Positions 17,670-27,125 are shown, counted from the stretch's first letter. The stretch is 64,000 bases of DNA from an uncultured Peptostreptococcaceae bacterium (GCA_905235115.1 CAJOKT010000001.1:1-64000), one strand, 5' to 3'. The notes: generated by a model not told the origin, from the sequence alone. Made by a program: numbers and translations.

Positions 17670-17705
17670 CAAGCCGAAGCAGCATATTTTAAGAATCGGG
17701 GCCTT

Positions 17706-18731
17706 ATGAATCTACTGAATCTCACATCTGAAGAAATGAGAAACGAGATGAGTCTTCTGGGACTTGAGGAATACAGGGCGGATCAGATATTCAAATGGAT
17801 ATCCAAGGGCGTTACGGACCTGAGCCTTATGGGCGGAGTTCCCCGGAAGGTGAGGGACGCCTTTGAGAAAGACGGGATATATGCCGCGGTCCCCAGGGTG
17901 GTCAGATCCCAGACCTCATCACAGGACGGGACCGTGAAATGCCTCATGGAAATGGAAGACGGAGTGAGAGTCGAGACCGTTTTTATGAAGTATAAGTACG
18001 GCAATTCAGTATGCATCTCCTCTCAGGCCGGGTGCAGGATGGGCTGTGTTTTCTGCGCCTCAGGCATGAACGGGCTTGAGAGATCCCTGACTGCAGGGGA
18101 GATGTACGGTCAGATCCTGGCTATCGAAAACGAAACAAATGAAAAGATCTCACACGTGGTAGTGATGGGAATAGGGGAGCCGATGGACAATTATGAAAGT
18201 CTTTCGGCTTTTTTGAATATTCTTAACGACCCGAAGGGAAAGGGTCTTAGTATGAGGAACATCACCGTGTCCACCAGCGGTCTGATACCTAAGATCGACA
18301 GGTTCGGATCGGACTTCCCCCAGGTAAATCTGGCCATATCCCTTCACGCGGTCACCGACGGGGAGAGATCCGCTCTCATGCCGGTGAACAGGGCCTATCC
18401 CCTGAAGGATCTTATGGAAGCAGTGAGAAGATACACGGACAAGACCCATCGCAGGGTCACCTTCGAATACACTCTGATCAGGGGAGTCAACGATGACGAT
18501 GAACACCTGAGGAAGCTGGCGGCTCTTCTCAAGGGGATGCTCTGCCACGTCAACCTGATCCCTCTCAACAGAGTGAAAGGCAAGGAATTCGAACCCGGCC
18601 GCGAGCGGACTGCCTACCAGTTCAGAGATGAACTGGAGAAGCACGGCATCCCTGCAACGGTCCGCCGCGAGCTTGGGTCAGATATAGATGCAGCCTGCGG
18701 ACAGCTCAGGCTGAGCGGAGACAACAAGTAA
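17706..18731 (+). CDS. rlmN: 23S rRNA (adenine2503-C2)-methyltransferase
   Basis: 341 residues. Radical SAM enzyme that methylates A2503 of 23S rRNA and A37 of some tRNAs. The cluster motif is Cys110-x3-Cys114-x2-Cys117 (GCRMGCVFCASG), followed by GMGEPMDNY and the conserved C-terminal Cys in AACGQL. Length is normal. Cfr-type resistance methylases share this fold, but the N-terminal region and context look like an ordinary RlmN. It ends 10 nt before a lipoprotein gene. Confidence 0.93.
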   Translation: MNLLNLTSEEMRNEMSLLGLEEYRADQIFKWISKGVTDLSLMGGVPRKVRDAFEKDGIYAAVPRVVRSQTSSQDGTVKCLMEMEDGVRVETVFMKYKYGNSVCISSQAGCRMGCVFCASGMNGLERSLTAGEMYGQILAIENETNEKISHVVVMGIGEPMDNYESLSAFLNILNDPKGKGLSMRNITVSTSGLIPKIDRFGSDFPQVNLAISLHAVTDGERSALMPVNRAYPLKDLMEAVRRYTDKTHRRVTFEYTLIRGVNDDDEHLRKLAALLKGMLCHVNLIPLNRVKGKEFEPGRERTAYQFRDELEKHGIPATVRRELGSDIDAACGQLRLSGDNK

Positions 18732-18741
18732 GGAGGACGAA

Positions 18742-19242
18742 ATGAAGAAAAAAACATTGATAACCATGATGCTGCTTCCGGCCATTTTTTTGTTTGGATG
18801 TTCCGGTACAGGGGAGAAAGGTGGCTCCATTAAGATCGACGGCATCAAAGCTGAAGACATAAACGAATTCTACTACACCTATGAGAACATCAACTTCAAC
18901 GCATGTTATCAGAGATATCTGTTCCATGTGGTGGATGGGAAGCACATGTTCTTCCACGATAAGAGAGAGAATCCCGGAGAATACGGATGGCTCAGCGAGG
19001 AATACTCTGTCAGGAAGGGCGACTTCGAACTTACCGACGAAGAGTGGCAGACCTTTCTGGAGATCATCAAGGACGGCAAGGTCGTAAAACGTCAGGAGAA
19101 TCTGGAGTGTGGAGGCTCCGGTCCATGGATGTTCATTTACGCGGGGAATGACACCAAGGGCAAGGAGTACTATTTCCAGCCCAGCGATCAGGTGCTGGTG
19201 TTCGAGGAGTTCTGTGAGAAACTGGCGGAGTCAGGGAGATAG
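18742..19242 (+). CDS. Lipoprotein of unknown function
   Basis: 166 residues. Signal peptide with lipobox LFGC (Cys at about residue 20), so it should be anchored to the outer face of the membrane by Lgt. The mature part is soluble, charged, with many aromatic residues, and two Cys that could pair. AAGGAGGACGAA is a strong ribosome site 10 nt after rlmN. I do not recognise a family. Confidence 0.75.
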   Translation: MKKKTLITMMLLPAIFLFGCSGTGEKGGSIKIDGIKAEDINEFYYTYENINFNACYQRYLFHVVDGKHMFFHDKRENPGEYGWLSEEYSVRKGDFELTDEEWQTFLEIIKDGKVVKRQENLECGGSGPWMFIYAGNDTKGKEYYFQPSDQVLVFEEFCEKLAESGR

Positions 19243-19254
19243 GGGCTGGATGTT

Positions 19255-19277
19255 TTGCGTATGAAAACCGTACGCAA
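19255..19277. other. Inverted repeat TTGCGTA / TACGCAA
   Basis: Perfect 7-bp arms (19255-19261 and 19271-19277) with a 9-nt loop in the spacer before purE. The left arm is part of the recurring GGATGTTTTGCG 12-mer (19248-19259). No T run follows. Confidence 0.5.
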
Positions 19278-19286
19278 CGATAAATA

Positions 19287-19309
19287 GTTCGGCATTTATC
19301 GAACGTTCG
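19287..19309. promoter_or_regulatory. Candidate operator for the purine operon
   Basis: GTTCG (19287-19291), CGAAC (19300-19304) and GTTCG (19305-19309) form two nested inverted repeats, the second a perfect TCGAACGTTCGA. The CCGAAC core, read on the minus strand at 19287, resembles the PurR box of Bacillus (CCGAAC flanked by A/T). It lies about 45 nt upstream of the -35 element. PurR binding is an inference. Confidence 0.45.
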
Positions 19310-19353
19310 AAAAATAGTGCAAAAAATATCACCGAAATTTATCTCGAAAGGGT

Positions 19354-19381
19354 TTGAAACTGATCTGCCATTATATAGAAT
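19354..19381 (+). promoter_or_regulatory. Promoter of the purine operon
   Basis: TTGAAA (19354-19359), 16 nt, TAGAAT (19376-19381); purE starts about 44 nt downstream. No purine riboswitch fold is seen in the spacer. Confidence 0.6.
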
Positions 19382-19424
19382 GGAACTGAAGACCAAAGAT
19401 ATTCGGTCATAGAAGGAGGTCGGA

Positions 19425-19916
19425 ATGAAAAAAGTCGGCATTGTAATGGGTTCAGACAGCGACAAGGACGTGGCTTTAAAGGCTGTGGACGTTCTGAAGG
19501 AGCTTGGAGTTCCCTACGAAGTTCATGTTTATTCCGCACACCGCACACCGGAAGAGGCGGCAGAATTTGCCAAAGGCGCCAGAGAAAACGGCTTCGGCGC
19601 CATCATAAGCATCGCAGGCATGGCTGCCCATCTCGGAGGTGTGATTGCAGCATACACGACGCTGCCGGTAGTCGGCGTTCCTGTCAGATCTGCAGGGCTT
19701 GGAGGAATGGACGCACTTCTTGCAACGGTCCAGATGCCCAGCGGCATTCCCGTTGCTGCGGTGGCTGTAGACGGAGCGGCCAACGCTGCGCTTCTCTGCT
19801 GCGAGATGCTGGCTCTTACCGATGAGGGGCTTGCTTCCAGACTGGAATCCATACGCGAAGCAGGCAGGGCCAAGGTCCTGGAGAAGAACCGCAGGATCGA
19901 AGAAGAATTAAACTAG
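19425..19916 (+). CDS. purE: N5-carboxyaminoimidazole ribonucleotide mutase (class I or II PurE)
   Basis: 163 residues. Moves the carboxyl group to form CAIR in purine synthesis. GSDSDKDVA near the N-terminus binds phosphate and SAHRTPE carries the catalytic His. No purK is present in this operon, so the enzyme may be the CO2-using class II AIR carboxylase, or purK may lie elsewhere. GAAGGAGG precedes the ATG. First gene of the operon. Confidence 0.94.
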   Translation: MKKVGIVMGSDSDKDVALKAVDVLKELGVPYEVHVYSAHRTPEEAAEFAKGARENGFGAIISIAGMAAHLGGVIAAYTTLPVVGVPVRSAGLGGMDALLATVQMPSGIPVAAVAVDGAANAALLCCEMLALTDEGLASRLESIREAGRAKVLEKNRRIEEELN

Positions 19917-19957
19917 TTCACATTTTATATTCAGAATATTTAAAGAAGGAGCGGACA

Positions 19958-20644
19958 ATGGCTAACAAACTGGTTTACACAGGCAAGACAAAGAACGTAT
20001 TTGAGCTTGAAAACGGAAACTATCTCTTAAAGTTCAAGGATGACGTTACCGGAAAAGACGGCGTGTTCGATCCCGGTGAGAACTCAATCGGCCTCACCAT
20101 CGAGGGAGTCGGCGACGTCAACCTGAGAATGACTGACTATTTCTTCCGGAAGATCAACGCTGCAGGCATCAGGACCCATTTCGTCAAGGCCAACTTTGAG
20201 GATACCACCATGGAAGTCCTTCCCGCAAAGGTATTCGGTCACGGACTGGAAGTCATCTGCAGATACAAGGCTGTAGGAAGCTTCATCAAGAGATACGGCG
20301 AGTACATCGAGCCAGGTACGGATCTTCCCGCATACGTTGAGATGACCTTCAAGAACGACGCCAAGGGCGATCCCCTCGTAACCAAGGACGGCCTCGTTGT
20401 TCTCGGCATCATGACCGAGAAGCAGTACGATGATATCAAGGAAATGACCCAGAAGATCACCGGGATCGTTGCCGACGACATGAAGGAAAAAGGCCTGGAC
20501 CTTTATGATATCAAGTTTGAGTTCGGCTACGATGCTGACGGCGAAGTAATGCTCATCGACGAGATCGCATCCGGCAACATGAGAGTCTACAAGGACGGCA
20601 AATACATTCAGCCCATGGACCTTTCGGAGATGTTCTTTAAGTAA
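19958..20644 (+). CDS. purC: SAICAR synthetase
   Basis: 228 residues. Joins CAIR and aspartate with ATP. Seen: [14 protein letters not shown] (ATP-binding N-terminus), [13 protein letters not shown], and [12 protein letters not shown] near the C-terminus. It ends in TAATG, sharing one base with the next gene, so translation is coupled. Confidence 0.94.
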   Translation: MANKLVYTGKTKNVFELENGNYLLKFKDDVTGKDGVFDPGENSIGLTIEGVGDVNLRMTDYFFRKINAAGIRTHFVKANFEDTTMEVLPAKVFGHGLEVICRYKAVGSFIKRYGEYIEPGTDLPAYVEMTFKNDAKGDPLVTKDGLVVLGIMTEKQYDDIKEMTQKITGIVADDMKEKGLDLYDIKFEFGYDADGEVMLIDEIASGNMRVYKDGKYIQPMDLSEMFFK

Positions 20645-22071
20645 TGGGCGGCTTTTTCGGAGTAGTATCAAAAAGAGACGCCCTGAACGACGTGTTTTTC
20701 GGCGTTGACTATCATTCACACCTGGGAACCAGGCGCGGCGGTCTGGCTGCCTACGACGGTGAAGGCAAGGGCCTTCAGCGCGAGATCCATAATATCGAGA
20801 ATTCTCCCTTCAGGACCAAGTTCGAGAATATCTTCAACGAGATGAAGGGCAATTCCGTGATCGGAGCCATCTCAGATTCTGATCCCCAGCCCCTTCTGAT
20901 CAACGGAAGCCACGGGTGCTACGCCATATGCACAGTAGGGCTTATCCGAAACGAGAAGGAACTTATAGATTTCGTCTTAAAGCGGGGCGGACACTTCAAC
21001 GCCATGACCGGCGGCAAGGTGAACTCCACGGAGCTGGTGGCCACAATCATGAGCGAGAAGTCCGATGATCTGATCGAGGGCATCAAATATGCCATGGAGA
21101 TGATCGAGGGCACAATGTCCATCCTGATCTTGAGGGATGACGGCTCTCTCGTGGCTGCCCGCGACAAGCTGGGCAGACTTCCTGTCCTCATTGGGCGAAA
21201 CGAATACGGATACTGTGTGTCCTTCGAGTCTTTTGCGTACAAAAAACTGGGCTACGAGGACGTAAAGGAGCTGGGCCCCGGGGAGATCGTAAGCATCACT
21301 CCTGACGGCCTTACCGTTCTTCAGGAGCCCGGTGATAAGATGAGGATCTGCGCATTCCTCTGGTCCTACTACGGATATCCCAACTCCAACTATGAGGGAG
21401 TAAACGTGGAGGCTATGAGGTACAGAAACGGCGTGATCATGGCTAAGCACGACATGGAAGAGGGCATAACTGAGAGACTGGACTCCGTCTGCGGAGTTCC
21501 CGACTCGGGCACGCCCCACGCAATAGGCTATTCCAATTACAGCCACGTTCCTTTCACAAGACCCTTCATCAAGTACACTCCCACCTGGCCCAGAAGCTTT
21601 ATGCCCGCTGAGCAGAGCATCAGGAACAAGGTGGCAAGGATGAAGCAGATCCCGATTCCTGAACTGATCGAAGGCAAAAAACTTCTGTTCGTGGATGACT
21701 CCATTGTCCGCGGCACCCAGATCAGGGAGACCGTTAAGTTCCTTTACGATAACGGAGCCGAGGAGGTCCACATGAGATCTGCATCGCCTCCCATCATCTA
21801 TGGATGCAAGTATCTCAACTTCTCATCTTCAAAGAATGAGATGGAGCTTTTGGCGAGGAGGGTCATAGTTGAGCTGGAGGGCGAGGAAGGTCTGAAATAT
21901 GCCGAGGATTATTCCGACGGCAGGACCGAGCGCGGCAAGAAACTGAGAAAAGCCATAAGCGATAAATTCCACTTCGATTCCCTGGAGTTCCAGTCCCTTG
22001 AGGGTGTTCTGGAAGCCATCGGGATCGACAGATGTAAACTCTGCACCTATTGCTGGGACGGCAGAGAATAA
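20644..22071 (+). CDS. purF: PurF-like amidophosphoribosyltransferase with degenerate glutaminase domain
   Basis: 475 residues. The C-terminal phosphoribosyltransferase half is intact, with the PRPP loop VDDSIVRGTQ (residues 350-359). The N-terminal half has the Ntn-glutaminase layout but not its key residues: the protein begins MGGFFGV where ordinary PurF exposes Cys after processing (CGVFG); the HNG Asn segment reads TVG; and the HxRYST Arg segment reads GAISDSD. It should therefore not use glutamine by the standard mechanism and may use free ammonia. Its place in a complete pur operon, overlapping purC and before purM, argues that it is the PRPP amidotransferase. The start is fixed by the overlap. 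Confidence 0.8.
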   Translation: MGGFFGVVSKRDALNDVFFGVDYHSHLGTRRGGLAAYDGEGKGLQREIHNIENSPFRTKFENIFNEMKGNSVIGAISDSDPQPLLINGSHGCYAICTVGLIRNEKELIDFVLKRGGHFNAMTGGKVNSTELVATIMSEKSDDLIEGIKYAMEMIEGTMSILILRDDGSLVAARDKLGRLPVLIGRNEYGYCVSFESFAYKKLGYEDVKELGPGEIVSITPDGLTVLQEPGDKMRICAFLWSYYGYPNSNYEGVNVEAMRYRNGVIMAKHDMEEGITERLDSVCGVPDSGTPHAIGYSNYSHVPFTRPFIKYTPTWPRSFMPAEQSIRNKVARMKQIPIPELIEGKKLLFVDDSIVRGTQIRETVKFLYDNGAEEVHMRSASPPIIYGCKYLNFSSSKNEMELLARRVIVELEGEEGLKYAEDYSDGRTERGKKLRKAISDKFHFDSLEFQSLEGVLEAIGIDRCKLCTYCWDGRE

Positions 22072-22085
22072 CAAATCAAATATAG

Positions 22086-22185
22086 TTTCCCGGAGCCGCT
22101 CATGCTTATTCCCCGTGCTGCAGTTCCAGGCTCCGGCTTCGCAGCAGCTTGCCGGTCGCTGAGGACCGGCACTGCGGAAACCCCG
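22086..22185 (+). other. Structured spacer between purF-like gene and purM
   Basis: This 150-nt spacer is unusual in an operon where most genes overlap or abut. CCGGAGCC (22090-22097) pairs with GGCTCCGG (22129-22136), and GCCGGTC (22151-22157) pairs with GACCGGC (22164-22170). Neither hairpin has a T run. It could be a processing or stability element, a repeat of the genome, or a cis-regulatory RNA; no known riboswitch pattern is recognised. Confidence 0.45.
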
Positions 22186-22221
22186 GTAAACATTATTTGA
22201 TCAAGATAAGGGTTGATAACG

Positions 22222-23271
22222 ATGAACGACAAATCAAGATCTGAAAGCTACGCCCGGTCCGGCGTGGACATCACCGCGGGATATAAGGCTGTGGAACTCA
22301 TGAAGCCCCTGGTGGCAAGGACCATGACAGGGAATCATTCCGATGATATCGGAGGCTTCGGCGGACTTTTTGAACTGGACATGACAGGCATCACCAGGCC
22401 TGTTCTGGTCAGCGGAACCGACGGAGTGGGCACCAAGCTCAAGATAGCCTTTCTCATGGATAAGCATGACACAGTGGGCATCGACTGCGTGGCCATGTGC
22501 GTCAACGACGTGATCTGCTGCGGAGCCAGGCCTCTGTTCTTCCTGGACTACATCGCCTGCGGCAAAAATTATCCTGAGCGTATCGCTGAGATCGTGTCCG
22601 GCGTAGCAGAAGGCTGTGTGCAGTCCGGAGCAGAGCTCATCGGCGGAGAGACAGCTGAGATGCCCGGATTCTATCCTGTGGACGAGTACGACCTGGCAGG
22701 TTTCACCGTAGGTGTTGCAGACAAGTCCAGGATCCTCAACAAGGATACCATGAAGGAGGGTGATGTGGTCATCGGACTTCCTTCATCCGGAGTTCACTCC
22801 AACGGATTCTCCCTGGTAAGGAAGGTCTTAGACGTTGAGAATGCGGACCTCAGGACTCCTCTTCCGGAACTGGACGGAAGGAGCCTGGGAGAGACCCTTC
22901 TCACGCCCACCAGGATCTATGTCAAGCCCATGCTGAAGCTCATGGAAAAGGTAGACGTCAGGTCCGTTGCGCACATCACGGGAGGCGGCTTCTACGAGAA
23001 TATCCCGAGAAGCATTCCTGACGGTTTTCGGGCAAGGATCGACAAGAGAGCCCTGAGGATACCGCCCATCTTTAAGCTTCTTCAGACCAGGGGCGATATT
23101 CCCGAGAGAGACATGTTCAACACCTTCAACATGGGCGTGGGAATGACCGTTGTCGTTCCAGGAGCGCAGGTGCAGGATGCTATTGACATTCTGAGGGATG
23201 CCGGAGAAGAAGCATATATCATAGGAGATATACTTCATACAGACACCGACGAGAAGGTCGTACTCATTTAG
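22222..23271 (+). CDS. purM: Phosphoribosylformylglycinamidine cyclo-ligase (AIR synthetase)
   Basis: 349 residues. Closes the imidazole ring to form AIR using ATP. Seen: [34 protein letters not shown] and the later [11 protein letters not shown] and [13 protein letters not shown], all PurM signatures. ATG at 22222 is preceded by AAGGG at 9 nt; a TTG three codons earlier is less likely. purN follows 9 nt later. Confidence 0.95.
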   Translation: MNDKSRSESYARSGVDITAGYKAVELMKPLVARTMTGNHSDDIGGFGGLFELDMTGITRPVLVSGTDGVGTKLKIAFLMDKHDTVGIDCVAMCVNDVICCGARPLFFLDYIACGKNYPERIAEIVSGVAEGCVQSGAELIGGETAEMPGFYPVDEYDLAGFTVGVADKSRILNKDTMKEGDVVIGLPSSGVHSNGFSLVRKVLDVENADLRTPLPELDGRSLGETLLTPTRIYVKPMLKLMEKVDVRSVAHITGGGFYENIPRSIPDGFRARIDKRALRIPPIFKLLQTRGDIPERDMFNTFNMGVGMTVVVPGAQVQDAIDILRDAGEEAYIIGDILHTDTDEKVVLI

Positions 23272-23280
23272 GAGCCTGTC

Positions 23281-23901
23281 ATGGAAAAAGTAAGAATTGC
23301 AGTTCTTGTGTCGGGCGGAGGCACCAATCTCCAGGCTCTGATCGACAGTGAAAAGTCGGGAGTATTGACTTCAGGAGAGATCAAACTGGTCATCTCCGAC
23401 AACAGGGACGCATACGCTATTAAAAGAGCGGAAAACAATAACATTGAGACGATCGTCCTTCTCAGGAAGGATTTCGCCTCAAGAGAAGACCATGAAATAG
23501 CGCTTGTCGGCACTCTTATAGATCACCATATCGATCTTGTTGTGCTGGCAGGCTTTATGTCTATCTTAAGCCCGTATTTCATAGATGCCTTCAGGGACAG
23601 GATAATCAACGTCCACCCGTCTCTGATCCCGTCCTTTTGCGGAAAGGGATTCTACGGGCTCAAGGTGCATGAGGCGGCTCTTAACTACGGGGTCAAGGTG
23701 ACAGGAGCCACCGTGCACTTCGTAAACGAGATCCCCGACGGCGGCAGGATAATCATCCAGAAAGCCGTTGACGTAAAGGAAGGGGATACTCCTGAGATCC
23801 TTCAGAGAAGGGTCATGGAGGAGGCCGAGTGGAAGATACTTCCCCAGGCATGTCAGATGGTCTGCGGGAAGATCCTGGAGGAAAAAACCGATGTCGAATG
23901 A
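23281..23901 (+). CDS. purN: Phosphoribosylglycinamide formyltransferase 1
   Basis: 206 residues. Transfers a formyl group from 10-formyl-tetrahydrofolate to GAR. Seen: VLVSGGGTNLQALID (phosphate binding), the catalytic INVHPSLIPSF (Asn and His) and the Asp in NEIPDGG. Its last 11 nt overlap the next gene. Confidence 0.95.
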   Translation: MEKVRIAVLVSGGGTNLQALIDSEKSGVLTSGEIKLVISDNRDAYAIKRAENNNIETIVLLRKDFASREDHEIALVGTLIDHHIDLVVLAGFMSILSPYFIDAFRDRIINVHPSLIPSFCGKGFYGLKVHEAALNYGVKVTGATVHFVNEIPDGGRIIIQKAVDVKEGDTPEILQRRVMEEAEWKILPQACQMVCGKILEEKTDVE

Positions 23902-24628
23902 TACTTACACATTATCCAGCATAGAGGAAGCCCTTTCCCGCACGGATTATCCGGGAAGAGGGATCATTATAGGAAGGTCCCCGGACGGTTCAAATGCCAT
24001 GACAGCATACTTCATCATGGGCAGGAGCGAGAATTCCAAGAACAGGGTCTTCAGGGAGGAAGGAGAGGACGTGGTTATCTACCCCTATGACTACTCAAAG
24101 GTAGAGGATCCGTCGCTTATCATCTATTCTCCCGTCAGAAGGCTGGGCGGGAGGCTCATCGTCACCAACGGAGACCAGACCGATACCATCTTCGATCATC
24201 TGGCCGGGGGCGGCGATTTCAGGGAAGCCCTGAGAACGAGAACATTCGAGCCGGACAGGCCAAACTGGACTCCCAGGATCAGCGGCATACTGAATTTTGA
24301 GGGTGCAGATCTCAAGGGGGATTTCACCTATGAGATGAGCATACTGAAGAGCATTAACGCCGAGGGCACAGGCTGTGCCAGGTTTTTTTACGAATATCCG
24401 TCTGTACCCGGCCTTGGGCATTTCATCCATACTTACGAAGAAAACGGCGAACCCATTCCAACCTTCAGAGGAGAGCCAGAGAGAGTCCTGATGCCTGAGG
24501 ATCTCGAATCTTTTGCGAAGGCGGTCTGGGAGAGCCTGGACGAAGATAAAAAGATCTCCATGTACGCCTGTGTCATCGATCTTGGGACAGGAGAACGGAC
24601 ATCTGAACTCATAAACAAGAACGTTTAA
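23891..24628 (+). CDS. IMP cyclohydrolase, PurO-like
   Basis: 245 residues. Closes FAICAR to IMP, the last step of the pathway. The N-terminus (YPGRGIIIGRSPDG, then YFIMGRSENSKNR) fits the stand-alone IMP cyclohydrolase family first known from archaea (PurO), not the cyclohydrolase domain of bacterial PurH. It overlaps purN and comes right before a stand-alone AICAR transformylase; the two together replace bifunctional PurH. Confidence 0.85.
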   Translation: MSNDTYTLSSIEEALSRTDYPGRGIIIGRSPDGSNAMTAYFIMGRSENSKNRVFREEGEDVVIYPYDYSKVEDPSLIIYSPVRRLGGRLIVTNGDQTDTIFDHLAGGGDFREALRTRTFEPDRPNWTPRISGILNFEGADLKGDFTYEMSILKSINAEGTGCARFFYEYPSVPGLGHFIHTYEENGEPIPTFRGEPERVLMPEDLESFAKAVWESLDEDKKISMYACVIDLGTGERTSELINKNV

Positions 24629-24647
24629 TGGCACAGGAGGAAGTATC

Positions 24648-25832
24648 ATGAAAGAATATGAACTGAAATACGGCGTAAATCCCAATCAGGGTGAAGCATC
24701 CGTCTATATGGAGGACGGAAGAGATCTTCCCTTCAGGGTACTGAACGGAAGAGCAGGATACATCAATCTTCTGGATGCCATGAACAGCTGGCAGCTGGTC
24801 AAGGAGCTGAAGGAGGCTCTTGGCCTTCCTGCCGCAGCTTCTTTCAAGCACGTCAGCCCCACGTCTGCAGCTGTGGGTATCAGGATGAGCGGGAAGCAAA
24901 AGCGGGCTTTCTTCGTGGACGATCTGGAGGGCATAGACGAATCGCCCATAGCCATTGCTTACGCGAGAGCCAGGGGAACCGACCGCCTCAGCTCCTACGG
25001 TGACTGGGCTGCGCTTTCAGATGTCTGCGACGCGGCCACGGCCAGGATCCTCCAGAGAGAGGTTTCAGACGGAGTGATCGCTCCCGGTTATGACGAGGAG
25101 GCTCTGGAGATCCTCAGGGAGAAAAAGAAGGGCAAATACACCATCATACAGATGGATCCGGACTATGTTCCCCAGAGGATGGAGAAGAAGCAGGTCAATG
25201 GCATCATTTTCTCTCAGGAACACAATGATTCAAGGATAGGACCTGAGATCTTCGAAAACATCGTTACTGAGAAGGCTGTGATGCCGGAGGAAGCCAGGCG
25301 CGACCTCATCGTGGCGCTCATAACTCTCAAATACACCCAGTCCAACTCTGTGTGCTACGCCATTGACGGTCAGGCCATCGGAGTGGGCGCAGGACAGCAG
25401 TCCAGGATCCACTGCACGAGACTTGCAGGGGACAAGGCTGACAGATGGCAGCTCAGGCAGCACGACAAGGTGCTGGACCTTCCCTTCAGAGAAGATATCA
25501 GAAGACCAGACAGGGACAATGCCATCGACATCTATCTTTCGGAAGACTATGAAGATGTCATCGGAGAAAGCAGATGGCAGGAATGGTTCACGGAGAGACC
25601 TAAGCCCTTCACAAGGGAGGAGCAGAAGGAATATCTCAGGACCATAACAGGAGTTAGCCTGGGGTCCGATGCATTTTTCCCCTTCGGTGACAACATAGAG
25701 AGGGCGGCGAAGAGCGGAGTATCCTACGTGGCCCAGCCTGGAGGATCCGTGAGAGACGACAATGTAATCGAGACGTGTAACAAGTACGGAATGGTCATGG
25801 CCTTCACAGGACTCAGGCTGTTCCACCACTGA
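24648..25832 (+). CDS. AICAR formyltransferase, stand-alone (PurH transformylase domain)
   Basis: 394 residues. Formylates AICAR to FAICAR with 10-formyl-tetrahydrofolate. ELKYGVNPNQ starts the domain, and FKHVSPTSAAVG holds the catalytic Lys67-His68 pair. IGVGAGQQSRIHC and the C-terminal FPFGDNIERAA are typical. The N-terminal cyclohydrolase (MGS-like) domain of ordinary PurH is absent, its job being done by the preceding gene. GGAGGAAGTATC precedes the ATG, 19 nt after the PurO-like gene. Confidence 0.9.
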   Translation: MKEYELKYGVNPNQGEASVYMEDGRDLPFRVLNGRAGYINLLDAMNSWQLVKELKEALGLPAAASFKHVSPTSAAVGIRMSGKQKRAFFVDDLEGIDESPIAIAYARARGTDRLSSYGDWAALSDVCDAATARILQREVSDGVIAPGYDEEALEILREKKKGKYTIIQMDPDYVPQRMEKKQVNGIIFSQEHNDSRIGPEIFENIVTEKAVMPEEARRDLIVALITLKYTQSNSVCYAIDGQAIGVGAGQQSRIHCTRLAGDKADRWQLRQHDKVLDLPFREDIRRPDRDNAIDIYLSEDYEDVIGESRWQEWFTERPKPFTREEQKEYLRTITGVSLGSDAFFPFGDNIERAAKSGVSYVAQPGGSVRDDNVIETCNKYGMVMAFTGLRLFHH

Positions 25833-25851
25833 TGAGAATATGGAGCAGGAT

Positions 25852-27111
25852 ATGAGAATACTTGTGGTTGGAGGCGGCGGCCGTGAACACGCCATCATAA
25901 AAGCATTAAAGAAGAGCAGGGACTGCGGCGAGATCTTTTGCGCCCCGGGAAACGGCGGCATCGCAAAAGACGCGACCCCGGTGGACATAGGGGCCAAGGA
26001 TATAGAGAAGATCCGGGATTTCGCGGTTGAGAATAAGATCGACTTCTGCGTCGTGGCGCCGGATGACCCGCTTGTAATGGGAGCCGTGGATCTTTTGAAC
26101 GAGGCAGGGATCAGGACCTTCGGACCCGACAAAAAGGCCGCCATCATCGAGGGCAGCAAGGCTTTTTCAAAGGATCTCATGAAGAAGTACGGGATCCCGA
26201 CGGCAGCATACGAGACTTTCGACGATGTGGACAAGGCTCTGGAATACGTGAAGACATGCGGCATCCCCGTCGTGGTCAAGGCAGACGGTCTGGCTCTGGG
26301 CAAGGGCGTTCTGATCTGCGAGACAAGGGATGAGGCGGTCAGCGCCGTAAAGACCATAATGGAGGACAAGGCTTTCGGTAAAAGCGGGGACAAGGTGGTC
26401 ATCGAGGAATTCCTGACAGGCCCTGAAGTTTCCGTACTGAGCTTCACTGACGGAAACGTGGTGGTCCCCATGGTCTCCTCAATGGATCACAAGAGAGCCC
26501 TGGACGGAGACAAGGGGCTGAACACTGGCGGCATGGGAGCCATCGCTCCCAATCCCTATTACACCGAAGAAGTGGCAGAGGAATGCATGGAGAAGATCTT
26601 CCTGCCCACCATCAGAGCCATGAAGGAGGAGGGCAGGACCTTCAGGGGCTGCCTCTATTTCGGCCTGATGATCACGCCTGACGGCCCCAAGGTCATCGAG
26701 TACAACTGCAGGTTCGGCGACCCCGAGACTCAGGTGGTGCTGCCGCTTCTCGAGAGCGACCTTCTGGACATCATGGTAAAGACCTATGAAGGTACGCTGA
26801 ACCCGGAGGACGTGAAGTTCTCGGACGGCTGCTCCTGCTGCGTGGTAATGGCATCAGAGGGATATCCCGTTAGTTACGAGAAGGGTTTCCCCATCACCAT
26901 GCCGGAGGACAGGAACATCTACGTGGCAGGAGCCAAGCTGGAGGACGGAGTTCTCAAGACATCAGGAGGAAGGGTACTGGGAGTCACGGAGACTGCGCCC
27001 ACACTCGGGCAAGCCGTCAGAAAAGCCTACGAGACTGTATCTCTCGTAAGTTTTGACAATGCATATTACAGAAAAGACATCGGAAAACGTGCACTTGAAG
27101 CATATGAATAA
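25852..27111 (+). CDS. purD: Phosphoribosylamine-glycine ligase (GAR synthetase)
   Basis: 419 residues. Joins phosphoribosylamine and glycine with ATP. MRILVVGGGGREHAI at the N-terminus, the ATP-grasp region with VVKADGLALGKGV, and FGDPETQ near the C-terminal third are diagnostic. The ATG at 25852 is preferred because GGAG lies about 6 nt before it; ATG at 25840 would add four residues. It takes the unstable phosphoribosylamine made by the PurF-like enzyme. Confidence 0.95.
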   Translation: MRILVVGGGGREHAIIKALKKSRDCGEIFCAPGNGGIAKDATPVDIGAKDIEKIRDFAVENKIDFCVVAPDDPLVMGAVDLLNEAGIRTFGPDKKAAIIEGSKAFSKDLMKKYGIPTAAYETFDDVDKALEYVKTCGIPVVVKADGLALGKGVLICETRDEAVSAVKTIMEDKAFGKSGDKVVIEEFLTGPEVSVLSFTDGNVVVPMVSSMDHKRALDGDKGLNTGGMGAIAPNPYYTEEVAEECMEKIFLPTIRAMKEEGRTFRGCLYFGLMITPDGPKVIEYNCRFGDPETQVVLPLLESDLLDIMVKTYEGTLNPEDVKFSDGCSCCVVMASEGYPVSYEKGFPITMPEDRNIYVAGAKLEDGVLKTSGGRVLGVTETAPTLGQAVRKAYETVSLVSFDNAYYRKDIGKRALEAYE

Positions 27112-27125
27112 AAGCGAGGACAAAT

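Noticed and set aside
19243..19424. Purine or ZTP riboswitch before purE
   Set aside because: None of the conserved junction or pseudoknot segments is present.
25230..26471. Long open frame on the minus strand (413 codons)
   Set aside because: It runs antisense across the AICAR transformylase and purD, has no ribosome site or recognisable domain, and reflects codon bias.
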